From an uncultured Alphaproteobacteria bacterium (lineage in GTDB: Bacteria > Pseudomonadota > Alphaproteobacteria > Rs-D84): DNA of 13,124 nucleotides. The notes under the pieces are model-generated. The model was given only the letters and a program-made list of their open reading frames with translations. It was not told the origin of the DNA and did not search any database. The position numbers were made by a program, and so were the translations under genes. Location of the stretch: assembly GCA_947589625.1 (NCBI GenBank), contig CANQCM010000016.1, positions 1 to 13,124 of the forward strand, given 5' to 3'. Below, piece after piece: positions 6,717-13,053 of the stretch; position 1 is the stretch's first letter; every line of letters starts with the position of its first letter.

Positions 6717-7355
6717 ATGAAGAAAATATTGATGTTTTTTATCGGCGTTTTATTGATTGGCGCATCATGTGTGGCATTGATGTTTTCTGGGGCAATTTAT
6801 GACGCCAGCAATAAAATTCAGGTTGAAACAAAATTTTTCCAGCCAAATAATTTGTCTGACCAGCGGCCTGGGGTGCCTGCATCGCCATCTGATTTAGGTG
6901 ATGAAAAAATGATAAATTTATTGGTGGCAAAATTTATCAATGAATATTTTTATGTTGTGCCTGATGTGGCAAATATTGCGACCAACAGTACGCGCATGAT
7001 TACCATGCAACAGATTACGATGCCTGATGTTTTTCAAAATTGGAAACAAGGCGAAGTGCAAACAATAACTAAAATGGCAGAAGATAAAAAAATGCGAACC
7101 GTTAAATTAAAAAGACTATACAAGCCTGAATCTGATGCGATATACTGGGTTGCAGAATATGAATTGCGCACATGGAATACGCCAAACAATCTGAAAGATG
7201 TACCGACAATTACCCATGGCGAAATGTTTTTGGATTTCGTGTATGAACATGGCATACCTGAATCCATTATTGATCGGGGCGTACATAAATGGCTGGGCAA
7301 GGGGTATGACCCAATAACATTGTTCAAGTTCAGGGTTATGTCTATTGCGCAATAG
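6717..7355 (+). CDS. VirB8-like inner-membrane protein (second copy)
   Basis: The 212-aa product has an N-terminal hydrophobic segment (4-26) that most likely anchors it in the inner membrane, then a periplasmic domain. The layout EKMINLLVAKFINEYF (64-79), YWVAEYELRTW and a final beta strand DPITLFKFRVMSIAQ fits the NTF2-like VirB8 fold, though more weakly than the upstream gene. Outside the layout the two are very different, so a duplication, if real, is old. Cys18 lies in the hydrophobic segment but GASC is a poor lipobox. The ATG directly follows the stop of the first copy, so the pair is likely made in fixed ratio and may work as a heteromer. Another periplasmic family with an NTF2-like fold is possible. 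Confidence 0.6.
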   Translation: MKKILMFFIGVLLIGASCVALMFSGAIYDASNKIQVETKFFQPNNLSDQRPGVPASPSDLGDEKMINLLVAKFINEYFYVVPDVANIATNSTRMITMQQITMPDVFQNWKQGEVQTITKMAEDKKMRTVKLKRLYKPESDAIYWVAEYELRTWNTPNNLKDVPTITHGEMFLDFVYEHGIPESIIDRGVHKWLGKGYDPITLFKFRVMSIAQ

Positions 7356-7367
7356 GGGCAATTTAAT

Positions 7368-8144
7368 ATGACGAAAATGAAAAAATTTTTATCTGGGTTA
7401 TTATTTGCCACCATGACATTGCCCGTCATGGCAGACAGTTTTGATTTTGACAGCATGCCCATTACTGATGGCGATGATGTTAATATTATGATGGACGCGG
7501 TTGAATTAAACGATGGCGCTGTGCCAATCACAGTATCTGGGTTTGATATTGCAGGCATAATGCTGGGCATGCCATTTGAAGATGTTTATACGCAATTTTA
7601 TCATGACAAAGGTCTGTATTCGCCGCGCAGTGCAAACAGCATAATTTACACAATTCCAAAAGATTGGAAATATAATCTTGATTACGAATGTCGCGAGCAG
7701 GGCATCATCGTTCCTGATGCGTTGGAAAAATGTATCAACAGTTTGGCAAAAAATCGCGGTCTGGTATATGCGTCAGAAATGCACTTGGTGCGTGAAAATA
7801 CAGGCGAAACAATCGTGGTATATTTCACCAGCAATGCCAATGAAAACACTGTTTGGCGCGTGCTTTATAACAACGATGTAAACGATTTGCCAGGCGATAA
7901 TGAAAAATTTGCCGACCAACGCGAAAAGAAAATTTTGGCGTTCTGGCAAAGTGTTCTGGATAAATACGGTGCGCCAAATTCTGGCACAGATAAATGGATT
8001 TCAACAACAAATGCTTACGACCCAATGATGACCGCTTATTATGGTTCGTTGGATTTGGTTGATATGGGTCGCTATTCGTCTGATGTTGCCAAAAATGTCC
8101 AACAATCGCGCGAAAATTTTCCTGCGCGGTCGTATGCGTTTTAA
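7368..8144 (+). CDS. Secreted periplasmic protein of unknown function
   Basis: The 258-aa product begins with a signal peptide (KMKK, hydrophobic core, cleavage after VMA at 22). An acidic linker rich in Asp follows (23-50). The core starts with FDIAGIMLGMPFEDV, and ends near VLDKYGAPNSGTDKW. This 'GI-LGM-x-EDV ... KYG-P' pattern is seen in various small periplasmic alpha/beta domains, but I cannot assign a family. Two cysteines (in YECREQG and EKCINS) may form a disulfide. AGGGG (7354-7358) lies well placed before ATG 7368; a second ATG at 7377 is less well spaced. It follows the second VirB8-like gene by 12 nt, so it is probably part of the same envelope complex. Confidence 0.75.
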   Translation: MTKMKKFLSGLLFATMTLPVMADSFDFDSMPITDGDDVNIMMDAVELNDGAVPITVSGFDIAGIMLGMPFEDVYTQFYHDKGLYSPRSANSIIYTIPKDWKYNLDYECREQGIIVPDALEKCINSLAKNRGLVYASEMHLVRENTGETIVVYFTSNANENTVWRVLYNNDVNDLPGDNEKFADQREKKILAFWQSVLDKYGAPNSGTDKWISTTNAYDPMMTAYYGSLDLVDMGRYSSDVAKNVQQSRENFPARSYAF

Positions 8145-8153
8145 TTTTATAAA

Positions 8154-8495
8154 ATGACCACATATCAAATCGGTTTGTTTTCAGAATGGTGGGCGCGCAT
8201 GTATTTGCGCATGCACGGGTTTCGTATTGTCGCCAATCGTATGCGCACAGGTCGCAATACTAATCGCGCAGAAATAGACATAATTGCGCGCCGTGGTAAT
8301 TTGTTATTGTTTATCGAGGTCAAAGCCCACAAAACCACTGAATCTGCGTGGAATGCCATCAGCCCACATCAAATATCGCGCCTGCGCAGTGCCGCCGAAA
8401 ATTATATTGCACGCACGCGTTGGCATGGTGATGCGCGGTTTGATGTTATCTTGGTTCATCGTTTTCATGTGCAATGGATTCAGGGTGCAATATAA
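8154..8495 (+). CDS. yraN: YraN family protein (UPF0102, nuclease fold)
   Basis: The 113-aa product matches the YraN/UPF0102 family, which has a PD-(D/E)XK nuclease-type fold. The N-terminus GLFSEWWARMYLRMHGFRIV corresponds to the family's G-x-x-x-E-x-x-A helix. The active-site signature is present as AEIDIIA (Glu40, Asp42) and FIEVKAH (Glu55, Lys57), where most members have GEIDLIA and VEVK. Length is normal to slightly short. The cellular role of the family is poorly known; links to DNA processing or envelope genes have been suggested from context. No ribosome binding site is visible in the 9-nt gap after the previous gene, so coupled translation is likely. Its link to the VirB8-like genes may be only positional. 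Confidence 0.88.
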   Translation: MTTYQIGLFSEWWARMYLRMHGFRIVANRMRTGRNTNRAEIDIIARRGNLLLFIEVKAHKTTESAWNAISPHQISRLRSAAENYIARTRWHGDARFDVILVHRFHVQWIQGAI

Positions 8496-8497
8496 AA

Positions 8498-8526
8498 TTG
8501 CAAAAAATTCCTATTTCTTGTATAAT
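8498..8526 (+). promoter_or_regulatory. Promoter of the 49-aa lipoprotein gene
   Basis: TTGCAA (8498-8503), a 17-nt spacer and a perfect TATAAT (8521-8526) start two bases after the yraN stop. The predicted start near 8533 gives a leader of about 25 nt to the lipoprotein ATG. The lipoprotein gene therefore has its own transcript, although read-through from yraN is possible. Confidence 0.65.
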
Positions 8527-8558
8527 ATCGCTGTATCATCACAAGAAAAGGAGAACAC

Positions 8559-8708
8559 ATGAAAAAATTAGTCTTGGCATTGTTTGCCGTTTTGACATTG
8601 TCTGCATGCATGGGGCATTATAAGTCGGGCAATTGCGAATATGACTTCTTGTTGCACAAAGACATTTCTATTTCTAAAATTATTGGAAATATGACAGGCG
8701 GTTGTTAA
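8559..8708 (+). CDS. Small lipoprotein of unknown function
   Basis: The 49-aa product has a Lys-rich start, a hydrophobic core and the lipobox LSAC (lipidated Cys17), then about 32 mature residues with two more cysteines (C26 and the terminal C49). The mature part is short and mildly polar, and I recognise no family. AAGGAG (8548-8553) lies 5 nt before the ATG, a strong ribosome binding site. The gene forms a compact single-gene unit between its own promoter and a strong terminator. In size and layout it resembles the 48-aa lipoprotein at 5848, but outside the signal peptide I see no clear shared sequence. Confidence 0.8.
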   Translation: MKKLVLALFAVLTLSACMGHYKSGNCEYDFLLHKDISISKIIGNMTGGC

Positions 8709-8712
8709 AAAT

Positions 8713-8738
8713 AAAAATCCCCCAAACGGGGGATTTTT
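8713..8738. terminator. Bidirectional terminator between convergent genes
   Basis: AAAAATCCCCC (8713-8723) and GGGGGATTTTT (8728-8738) form a perfect 11-bp stem with loop AAAC. It ends in a T-run on both strands, so it can stop the lipoprotein transcript rightward and the ackA transcript leftward. It lies 4 nt after the lipoprotein stop and 7 nt beyond the ackA stop. Confidence 0.93.
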
Positions 8739-8745
8739 TATTGCA

Positions 8746-9987
8746 TTATTTTATAAACGAATATTCCATTTTCAAATGGTCTGGATTATATGTCCCGTTC
8801 ATAATTGCCAAAGTGTCTTCAACAATAACCAGTTCTTCATTTGTGGCAATCATAAATATTTTCACAGGACTGTCGTCTGTGCTGATGATGGCTTCATCAA
8901 CGCCTTTGCGTGCCAATGCCGCCGCGTTGCGTGATTTGTCCAACTTTACGCCCAGTTCTTCCAGTCCAGAACAGAATTTTTCACGTAAATAATCGTCATT
9001 TTCGCCAACGCCTGCGGTAAAGACTAATGCGTCTGTATGGCCTAATTCTGCCATATATGCACCAATGAATTTTTTAACATTGTGTGCCTCCATATCAATT
9101 GCCAGACGGCATTTGTCATCTGTATCGCGATTTTGTTCAACATCGCGGCGGTCGGCAAAGCATTCTGTCAAACCCATCAAGCCACTGTCTTTGTTCAAAT
9201 GTTTTTGCATTTGTTCAGGTGTCAGTTTCAACTGTTCCATAACATACAGAACAACACCTGGGTCAATATCACCTGGACGGGTACCCATTGTCAGACCGCA
9301 CAATGGTGTCATGCCCAATGATGTATCTACAGATATGCCCCCACGAATTGCGGTTGCAGACGCGCCAGATCCAATGTGCAATGTAATCAAATTGCATTCA
9401 GATGCAGGCTTGCCCAACAAGGCTGCGGCGCGTTTAGAAACATACAGGTGCGATGTTCCATGAAAACCATATCTGCGCACACCCAGTTCACGATACCATG
9501 CCGCAGGCACCGCATAACGATACGCATAATCTGGCATAGTTTGATGAAATGCGGTATCAAATACAGCAACTTGTGTGGCATTTGGCAATAATTGTTTGGC
9601 GGTTACAATGCCCATCAATGCAGACGGATTGTGCAACGGCGCCAATGGCGACAGTTCTTGAATTGTTTTCAAAACATCGTCTGTTATTTTAACAGATGAC
9701 GCAAATTTATCGCCACCCATAACCACACGATGACCGACACCCTTGATTTCGTTCAAGTCAACAGACGCTTCGCGTAACATAAACATAACGACATTTAACG
9801 CTTCGTCATGATTTTTCATCGGCGTTTCTTTTTTAGTTTTTGTGCCGTCTGGATATTTTTGTGTCAGAAAAGAATCTGGCAACCCGATTTTTTCAACATT
9901 GCCGCCCACAATTGCGCGCCGTGAATCTGCGTCAAAAACCTGATATTTCAGTGATGACGAACCACAATTTAATGCAAGTATGTACAT
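8746..9987 (-). CDS. ackA: Acetate kinase
   Basis: AckA converts acetyl phosphate and ADP to acetate and ATP (reversible), usually with phosphotransacetylase, which is not in this window. The 413-aa product shows the whole family layout: NCGSSSLK (7-14), GHRVVMGG (85-92, Arg87), VFDTAFHQTMP (142-152), FHGTSH (175-180, catalytic-site His), HIGSGAS (204-210), DTSLGMTP, GTRPGDIDP (235-243) and FTAGVGEN (323-330). Ser207 stands where the well-studied enzymes have Asn (HLGNG). The C-terminus runs about ten residues past the usual end. AAGGG (9994-9998) lies 6 nt before ATG 9987. It has its own promoter and ends at the bidirectional terminator, so it appears to be transcribed alone, suggesting fermentative or overflow acetate metabolism. 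Confidence 0.97.
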   Translation of the reverse strand: MYILALNCGSSSLKYQVFDADSRRAIVGGNVEKIGLPDSFLTQKYPDGTKTKKETPMKNHDEALNVVMFMLREASVDLNEIKGVGHRVVMGGDKFASSVKITDDVLKTIQELSPLAPLHNPSALMGIVTAKQLLPNATQVAVFDTAFHQTMPDYAYRYAVPAAWYRELGVRRYGFHGTSHLYVSKRAAALLGKPASECNLITLHIGSGASATAIRGGISVDTSLGMTPLCGLTMGTRPGDIDPGVVLYVMEQLKLTPEQMQKHLNKDSGLMGLTECFADRRDVEQNRDTDDKCRLAIDMEAHNVKKFIGAYMAELGHTDALVFTAGVGENDDYLREKFCSGLEELGVKLDKSRNAAALARKGVDEAIISTDDSPVKIFMIATNEELVIVEDTLAIMNGTYNPDHLKMEYSFIK

Positions 9988-10022
9988 TTGATACCCTTTT
10001 TTATTTGTTTTATCACGCCCCC

Positions 10023-10051
10023 AGCATAGCAGGTAATTTTATAGTTTTCAA
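10023..10051 (-). promoter_or_regulatory. Promoter of ackA
   Basis: Reading leftward, TTGAAA (10051-10046), a 17-nt spacer and TATGCT (10028-10023) form a fair sigma70-type promoter (5/6 and 4/6 matches). The -35 box shares bases with the TGA stop of the upstream tail-fibre-like gene. No terminator separates that gene from ackA, so some co-transcription is possible. Confidence 0.5.
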
Positions 10052-10629
10052 TAGCAAACTCGGAAAGCCATCGCCCAATTTTCATTTGTAATGTTTGTAT
10101 TTACGCCTGTATCTTTGTGCGAAACCCAGAATTTTCCAGACCCAATCATTAATTGCAAATGCAACCCATATTTATCTGTGTAAACATTTGGGGCGGGATT
10201 TGCCCGATTATCAACCCCAAACGCACATACGACATCGCCCACAGAATAGCCCGCTTCGGCTGTTTTGCAAATCAGCACTGCATACGCGTATTTAACAGGG
10301 GTCTTGTCAGACAACACATATTCAGCATATGCAACATTGTAAATACTCAATTCATCTGTTTGAACCAAATCTTTGGGTTTTGGTGCATATTTGCTGAACA
10401 ATGTTTGCCAAAATTCATCGGGCACAGTATTGATATCAAAATTATCTGAATGCCCCTCATCACCAGATGCAATCATATCTGCGCGCGCCATGGCAAAACC
10501 GCCCAGTGTCTTTCCATCATGTACGCGCAAAATGTTTTTGTCTGTATCAATTGTTATTTCGCCTTCCATTCCTGTGAAATTGTCATTTTGCGCAGTTGTC
10601 CCGCGGCGAATTTGTAAAATTCGTGACAT
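10048..10629 (-). CDS. Orphan tail-fibre-like protein with Mtd N-terminal domain
   Basis: Residues 1-51 closely follow the N-terminal domain of Mtd, the tropism determinant of Bordetella phage BPP-1: a QxRxGTTAQ start (here LQIRRGTTAQND), then FTG, EITIDTDKN, VHDGKTLGGF and ARAD. This domain is found at the start of many phage tail-fibre and receptor-binding proteins. The C-terminal half (about 100-193) is beta-rich, with AGYSVGDVV and NENWAMAFRVCY, resembling tail-fibre tip domains. The 193-aa product has no signal peptide. AAGGA (10637-10641) lies 7 nt before ATG 10629. No other phage structural gene, integrase, reverse transcriptase or repeat is recognisable nearby, so it is a solitary tail-fibre module: a prophage relic, a domesticated binding protein, or part of a scattered set. 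I see no diversity-generating signature in it. Confidence 0.8.
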   Translation of the reverse strand: MSRILQIRRGTTAQNDNFTGMEGEITIDTDKNILRVHDGKTLGGFAMARADMIASGDEGHSDNFDINTVPDEFWQTLFSKYAPKPKDLVQTDELSIYNVAYAEYVLSDKTPVKYAYAVLICKTAEAGYSVGDVVCAFGVDNRANPAPNVYTDKYGLHLQLMIGSGKFWVSHKDTGVNTNITNENWAMAFRVCY

Positions 10630-10659
10630 AATAAAATCCTTTTGGTTAAAATTTGGAAT

Positions 10660-10687
10660 AAAAAAACAGCCGCCATATCGGCGACCT
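10660..10687 (-). terminator. Terminator hairpin after the 735-aa gene, within the next gene's leader
   Basis: On the minus strand GTCGCC (10685-10680) pairs with GGCGGC (10674-10669, one G-U pair) around loop GATAT, followed by a run of seven T (10666-10660). It is a good intrinsic terminator 35 nt beyond the stop of the 735-aa gene. It also lies between a predicted promoter (10698-10726) and the tail-fibre-like gene start (10629). Confidence 0.8.
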
Positions 10688-10697
10688 ATGTGATTAA

Positions 10698-10726
10698 ATT
10701 ATAACACAAATGCGGTTAAAAATCAA
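10698..10726 (-). promoter_or_regulatory. Promoter ahead of the tail-fibre-like gene
   Basis: Reading leftward, TTGATT (10726-10721), a 17-nt spacer and TATAAT (10703-10698) with an extended TGT before the -10 form a strong promoter. The -35 overlaps the TGA stop of the 735-aa gene. The predicted start is near 10691, so the terminator hairpin would be transcribed within the first 25 or so nucleotides. Confidence 0.6.
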
Positions 10727-12930
10727 GCCGTCATAGAATAATTGTTAATATAATTCGTCAGCAATCCATTATTAAGTTCTTGATTGAATCTCTTTTGTTT
10801 TAATTTAGCACTGCCCAATGACCAAGACGATGTTTTGCCAGTATGCAAGAAATCCCAGTGCGCCATCAATTCGCGATATTTATTTTTATGGTCATTGTCC
10901 CAATTATTGATTCTGTTCTGGCGCGTGTTAATTTGATTTTGCATATACTGAACAGCATTTGTGCCGTCTGTAAATTTTTGGCGCATTTTTTGATGCCGTT
11001 CCAGTTGCGCCTGTGTATGCGGATTTATTAGTCTGGCGGCATTTGCAACAGATGTTATTTCAGATTGAATCGCAGGATCTGTCACCGTTGGGGCAGGGGC
11101 TGAATAATTTTTATTTTCAATTTCGTGAACATAATTATATAGACTGTGAACTTCTGGCGACCATGTACTGGGGTCTGGGAAATTGGTAAATATAAAATTC
11201 TGGGCATGGGACATTGCGCTATCAAGATTATTCAGATTCGTCTGAATATTTGAAATTGATGTGTCAAGTGCAGCCTCGGTAATGCCACGATTACGCAACG
11301 CATTCAAGTCATTGTTAATTTGTGTGATGCGATTTGTGTCCGCGGCGTTTTGGTTTTGCAATTCTTGATTTTGTGCTTGTTGGTCTGCCAATATACGCGC
11401 GTTTTGTTGTTTGATGCGTTTAGATTTACCATTAAATTTCATGCCTGATAAATTGATTGCGTTGCCTGTCATGGTAATCAGATATCCCACACCCAGAAAC
11501 GCATATTTAATGCTGGTATCCAGTGCCTTGGTAACAAATGCGACACCCTCGTTTTTGTTCCATGTCAAACCGCCGTCTGAAAAAATGCTTAATTTTTCTT
11601 TGCGTAATGTGTCCATAATTTTACTGGTCGTATAACCATATTGCATTACGGTCAGAATTTCCATGGCGGTTTTGGCTTCGTCCATTTTATTGTTTTCAAC
11701 CGCCTTGATAACCAGTTCTTCAACAATTGCGCGCATTTGTCGTGCGTTTCGCAATGCGCCTTGGAACGCGTTTTTCATATTAGATTGCAATTCTGATAAA
11801 GTTTTAACAAACCAATCAAAATGCGCCACAGATGTTTTAGATTTATATTGCAGATTCTTTTTGATTTTATCTGATTCTCCGATAATTTTTTCCAACCCAT
11901 CTGTAGGCTTTATTTTTGCGCCATCAATTGCCTTGAATATAAATTCTGCCTGTTGTGAAACAAATTTATGGTCAGGACGCAATTTTTTATACTTGCCAAA
12001 ATAATCTTCAAAAGTATCAGACAGATTTTTCCGAATTTGTTGCAGTGGCGTTAATTCATCGTCATGCTTGGGCGGGATATAATCTTTGCTGTTGGTGTTA
12101 TCATATGCAACTTTTTCAATCGCGGTATTATATGGTGCGACAATTTTTCCTCTATCATTTTGTGCAACGACATCGCGAATTTTAGACTTGTCATGTATCG
12201 CATTCAGCAATGATTTATAATTATTCTTGAAATAATCCAGTTTGTGCGGATTGATGTTTGTATTGCCAAAATTTTCGTGAATCTGGGTAAAATCAGGAAT
12301 ACTGGTTGCGCCAATACGCGTTAATAATTCGTTGTCGCGACCATAAGTGCTGATGTATTGTGCCATACGGCGAATAGTGCGCTGGAAATCTTGGTTGTTA
12401 TTATATTCACCGCGGCGAATTTTATTCAAAAATGACCCATAGTCATCATCACCCAGAATGTTCCAATCGCGCAAGAAAATTTCCATTCGCGGATAGGTTT
12501 CTAGGAACGGCAACAAATCGCGCTGTATCATCGTTTCGGTGGCGGTTGATGCGACCATATTTGAAAACAGTTTCGCATTTGGCGCGCCGAAATATTCGTC
12601 CAAGAACTTTATCGCGTCTTTATTTTCGCGAAAAGATTCACGATTTGCCGACATAGATTGAAATGTTGATTGAAACGCATTAAACAGTTTTTTCCATTCG
12701 TCATCGGTCAGGTGATATTCTGTGCCGTTTGGGTCTGGCAATTCGTTTTGTTCGTACGATCCATTGGGCATAACATGCATCAATTTATCGCGCCACATTT
12801 TCATATTGCCTGCCAAGTCAGATTTTTTAATATAATCGTCCAGTTTTGCGCGTTGCGCCGCAGGCATTGTATTAAAATGCCGTTGCATAAAATACTGGGT
12901 TAAAAAATCTTTCATAATAACATTAGGCAT
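10723..12930 (-). CDS. Large hydrophilic protein of unknown function, coiled-coil and one hydrophobic segment
   Basis: I do not recognise this 735-aa protein. Positions are counted from the chosen start, ATG 12930 (MPNVIMKDF), which has GGTGA (12935-12939) just upstream; ATG 12951 would add seven residues but lacks a ribosome binding site. Residues 1-470 are mostly helical and charged, with no signal peptide. A single hydrophobic segment (about 474-494) sits in the middle. A long Gln/Asn-rich coiled-coil-like stretch follows (about 501-573), then a Pro-rich linker and another helical stretch (about 633-690). Such a layout is seen in secreted effectors, tape-measure-like proteins and structural proteins; nothing here decides between them. 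Composition and codon use look like those of its neighbours. It has its own promoter and terminator. Confidence 0.85.
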   Translation of the reverse strand: MPNVIMKDFLTQYFMQRHFNTMPAAQRAKLDDYIKKSDLAGNMKMWRDKLMHVMPNGSYEQNELPDPNGTEYHLTDDEWKKLFNAFQSTFQSMSANRESFRENKDAIKFLDEYFGAPNAKLFSNMVASTATETMIQRDLLPFLETYPRMEIFLRDWNILGDDDYGSFLNKIRRGEYNNNQDFQRTIRRMAQYISTYGRDNELLTRIGATSIPDFTQIHENFGNTNINPHKLDYFKNNYKSLLNAIHDKSKIRDVVAQNDRGKIVAPYNTAIEKVAYDNTNSKDYIPPKHDDELTPLQQIRKNLSDTFEDYFGKYKKLRPDHKFVSQQAEFIFKAIDGAKIKPTDGLEKIIGESDKIKKNLQYKSKTSVAHFDWFVKTLSELQSNMKNAFQGALRNARQMRAIVEELVIKAVENNKMDEAKTAMEILTVMQYGYTTSKIMDTLRKEKLSIFSDGGLTWNKNEGVAFVTKALDTSIKYAFLGVGYLITMTGNAINLSGMKFNGKSKRIKQQNARILADQQAQNQELQNQNAADTNRITQINNDLNALRNRGITEAALDTSISNIQTNLNNLDSAMSHAQNFIFTNFPDPSTWSPEVHSLYNYVHEIENKNYSAPAPTVTDPAIQSEITSVANAARLINPHTQAQLERHQKMRQKFTDGTNAVQYMQNQINTRQNRINNWDNDHKNKYRELMAHWDFLHTGKTSSWSLGSAKLKQKRFNQELNNGLLTNYINNYSMTA

Positions 12931-12954
12931 AATATCACCATCAATATACATAAA

Positions 12955-12983
12955 ATTTTACCACAAATCCGCCAAAATTGCAA
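12955..12983 (-). promoter_or_regulatory. Promoter of the 735-aa gene
   Basis: Reading leftward, TTGCAA (12983-12978), a 17-nt spacer and TAAAAT (12960-12955) with an extended TGG before the -10. The predicted start near 12948 gives a leader of about 18 nt to ATG 12930, which makes ATG 12951 unusable and supports the shorter start. The -35 lies inside the first copy of the 13-nt repeat. Confidence 0.55.
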
Positions 12984-13036
12984 ATTTTTGTGGCAACAAG
13001 ATGCGATTTTAATCCTGTGGCACAAATTGCAAATTT
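12975..13036. repeat. 13-nt direct repeat in the divergent intergenic region
   Basis: AAATTGCAAATTT occurs at 12975-12987 and again at 13024-13036, 49 bp apart start to start. The second copy overlaps the 10-bp palindrome GCAAATTTGC (13029-13038). The first copy covers the -35 box of the leftward promoter and the second lies just upstream of the -10-like box of the rightward gene. It may be a paired operator, or chance in AT-rich DNA. Confidence 0.45.
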
Positions 13037-13053
13037 GCGCATAAAATATGGTT

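Noticed and set aside
6717..7355. Lipoprotein reading of the second VirB8-like protein (Cys18)
   Set aside because: GASC lacks the Leu-type residue at -3, and the hydrophobic stretch continues past the Cys as expected for a membrane anchor.
7034..7570. 178-aa antisense open frame over the second VirB8-like gene
   Set aside because: The sense strand has tight gene packing, ribosome binding sites and a signal peptide; the antisense frame has none of these.
10048..10629. Diversity-generating retroelement target
   Set aside because: The N-terminal domain is shared with Mtd, but there is no reverse transcriptase, no template repeat and no variable-repeat-like C-terminal lectin motif in the window.
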